In this document: in pieces, positions 63,022 to 64,000 of the stretch
Numbering within the stretch: position 1 is the stretch's first letter
Layout: every line of letters starts with the position of its first letter
Source: Virgisporangium aliadipatigenens
GTDB taxonomy: Bacteria; Actinomycetota; Actinomycetes; Mycobacteriales; Micromonosporaceae
NCBI RefSeq assembly: GCF_016863615.1
Contig: NZ_BOPF01000019.1
Location: 62,001-126,000 of the forward strand
DNA length: 64,000 bases
Reading direction: 5' to 3'
The notes under the pieces: generated by a model
Database searches by the model: none
What the model was told of the DNA's origin: nothing
Seen by the model: the letters and a program-made list of their open reading frames with translations, nothing else
Program-made: the position numbers and the translations under genes

Positions 63022-64000
63022 TCAGGTCATGCGCGAACCCACCACCACCGTGATCGTGATCGGGGTGGCCGGCGTGCGTGGCGTGTCGTTGCCGACCATC
63101 ACCACCGCGGTGTACGTGCCCGGTGCGAGGCCAGTGGTGTCGACCGTCAGGGTCAGGTCGGCGTGGCCGTCGGCGGGTACCGTGCCGGCGTTCCGGCCGA
63201 GGGTCAGCCAGGGGACGTCGCTGTAGGCGGGCGTGGCGCCGTCGATGCGGTACACGCTGCCGGTTTCCAGTGCGGTGCGGCGGCCGGCGAGCCAGATGTT
63301 CCCGGACGGGTCGAGGTCCATGCCGGCGGCGCTGCGGTCCGCGGGGTCCGGGTCGGCCACCGAGCCCTGCACCGCGCAGGTGTCCGGGTCCAGCGCCCAG
63401 ATGCGTTCCTTGTCGGGGTCGACGTCCTGGTTGTTGGCCCACAGGAGGTGCTTGTCGGCGTTGTAGGCCAGGCCGCGCACCTCCTGCACGCCGGCCGGTT
63501 TGCAGGAGGAGAGGACCGCCCCCGGTTCGGGGTGGGACAGGCCCGCGATGCGAAGGATTGTCTGCTGCGAGGAGTCCGCGAGGTAGAACGTGTCGTCCGC
63601 CGCCCGGTACGCCAGCCCGAAGTTGAAGTCGCCGCCCCAGTCGCCGTCGAGCGTGGACACGAGTTCCAGCGTCTCCGGATTGAAGCACTGGATCGGGAAC
63701 CGGAACTCGATGGTCTGGTTCACCCCGCACATCAGGTCCCGCCCCGGCACGTACGCCAGGTCGCCGAGCTTCGCCTCGAACCCGGTCTGCCCGATGCCGA
63801 TGAGCTTCCCGTCGAGCGTGTACCGGCCGATGCGCCGCCACACGAACGAGTCCGGGATCCACAGTTCGCCGTTGCGGTAGGCGACGCCGCCCGCGCGCTC
63901 GATGGCCGGCACCGGCATCGTCTGCAACACCTTGCCGGGCTCGGTGGCCGGCGGCACCGGTGCGTTGATCTCCTGTGCGGTCCAGGCGGTCGGCATGCCG
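63022..64000 (-). CDS. Secreted-type beta-propeller protein, C-terminal part (start beyond window)
   Basis: The frame is open to the right edge; the last 326 residues are seen. They contain propeller-like repeats (GGVAYRNGELWIPDSF, GDLAYVPGRDLMCGVNQ, GLAYRAADDTFYLADSS, GLAYNADKHLLWANNQD, GMDLDPSGNIWLAG) and end with an immunoglobulin-like domain (VPADGHADLTLTVDTTGLAPGTYTAVVMVGNDTP). Two or three Cys may form disulfides. Such tails are found on large secreted subtilisin-like peptidases of actinobacteria, but the catalytic part is not visible, so the function is open. No link to the dormancy island. Confidence 0.75.
   Translation of the reverse strand, partial: GMPTAWTAQEINAPVPPATEPGKVLQTMPVPAIERAGGVAYRNGELWIPDSFVWRRIGRYTLDGKLIGIGQTGFEAKLGDLAYVPGRDLMCGVNQTIEFRFPIQCFNPETLELVSTLDGDWGGDFNFGLAYRAADDTFYLADSSQQTILRIAGLSHPEPGAVLSSCKPAGVQEVRGLAYNADKHLLWANNQDVDPDKERIWALDPDTCAVQGSVADPDPADRSAAGMDLDPSGNIWLAGRRTALETGSVYRIDGATPAYSDVPWLTLGRNAGTVPADGHADLTLTVDTTGLAPGTYTAVVMVGNDTPRTPATPITITVVVGSRMT

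Overview
The window is high-GC DNA with actinobacterial features: GGAGG-type ribosome binding sites, many GTG starts and one TTG start, and start/stop overlaps within operons. The gene families fit an actinomycete, and I would guess Pseudonocardiales or a relative. That placement is inference from gene style; there is no rRNA or marker gene here. The GC content was judged by eye.

Almost the whole window reads as one hypoxia/dormancy island of the DosR (DevR/OsdR) type. It carries homologues of many DosR-regulon families known from mycobacteria: eight universal stress proteins (USPs), four Acg-type nitroreductases, four intact CBS/BON proteins, DUF1918 and DUF1876 proteins, a CtpF-like P-type ATPase, an Rv2629-like eRF1-family protein, a wax ester/DGAT acyltransferase, an Rv2625c-like site-2 protease and an alpha-crystallin Hsp20. 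Ahead of nearly every transcription unit lies a 14-bp imperfect palindrome of the form GGGNC-NWWN-GNCCC, which is the core of the mycobacterial DosR box. I read 16 sites that match GGGNCNNNNGNCCC exactly and about a dozen more that differ at one position. No dosR/dosS-type gene is in the window, so the regulator must lie elsewhere.

Layout. 1-5.6 kb: USP, CBS, DoxX-like, two Acg-type nitroreductases and small stress proteins. 5.8-13.5 kb: adhE-ppdK-glycosyltransferase-small ORF-nitroreductase operon. 13.5-20.3 kb: three USPs, CBS proteins, nitroreductase, GerW-like and STAS proteins, flavodoxin and a 2TM protein. 20.3-29.6 kb: eRF1-like protein, P-type ATPase, AMIN/GerMN protein, SPFH protein, USPs and a GNAT. 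29.6-34.8 kb: patatin remnant, acyltransferase, a membrane-anchored protein, GAPDH and a Ser/Thr kinase. 35.1-43.9 kb: hypFCDE followed by a four-subunit group 3b [NiFe] hydrogenase. 43.9-50.2 kb: GlsB-like protein, class I aldolase, truncated CorA, site-2 protease, beta-CASP nuclease, Hsp20, a duplicated BON fragment and a CBS protein. 50.5-54.4 kb: USP-pflB-pflA. 54.5-60.4 kb: cydABDC. 60.5-64 kb: genes outside the apparent regulon (TrmB/LuxR-type regulator, MerR plus an imine-reductase-like dehydrogenase, and the C-terminal part of a beta-propeller protein).

Taken together the genes describe a programme for life at very low oxygen. A high-affinity bd oxidase scavenges residual O2. PFL and AdhE allow mixed-acid or ethanol fermentation. 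PPDK, class I aldolase and GAPDH adjust the pyruvate/PEP and triose-phosphate steps. The hydrogenase can dispose of NAD(P)H electrons as H2. Stress proteins, a lipid-storing acyltransferase and ribosome-linked factors support survival. Two truncated genes (patatin and CorA-like), a nearly identical 165-bp duplication and an iterated TCCACWGTGGA palindrome are further points of interest.
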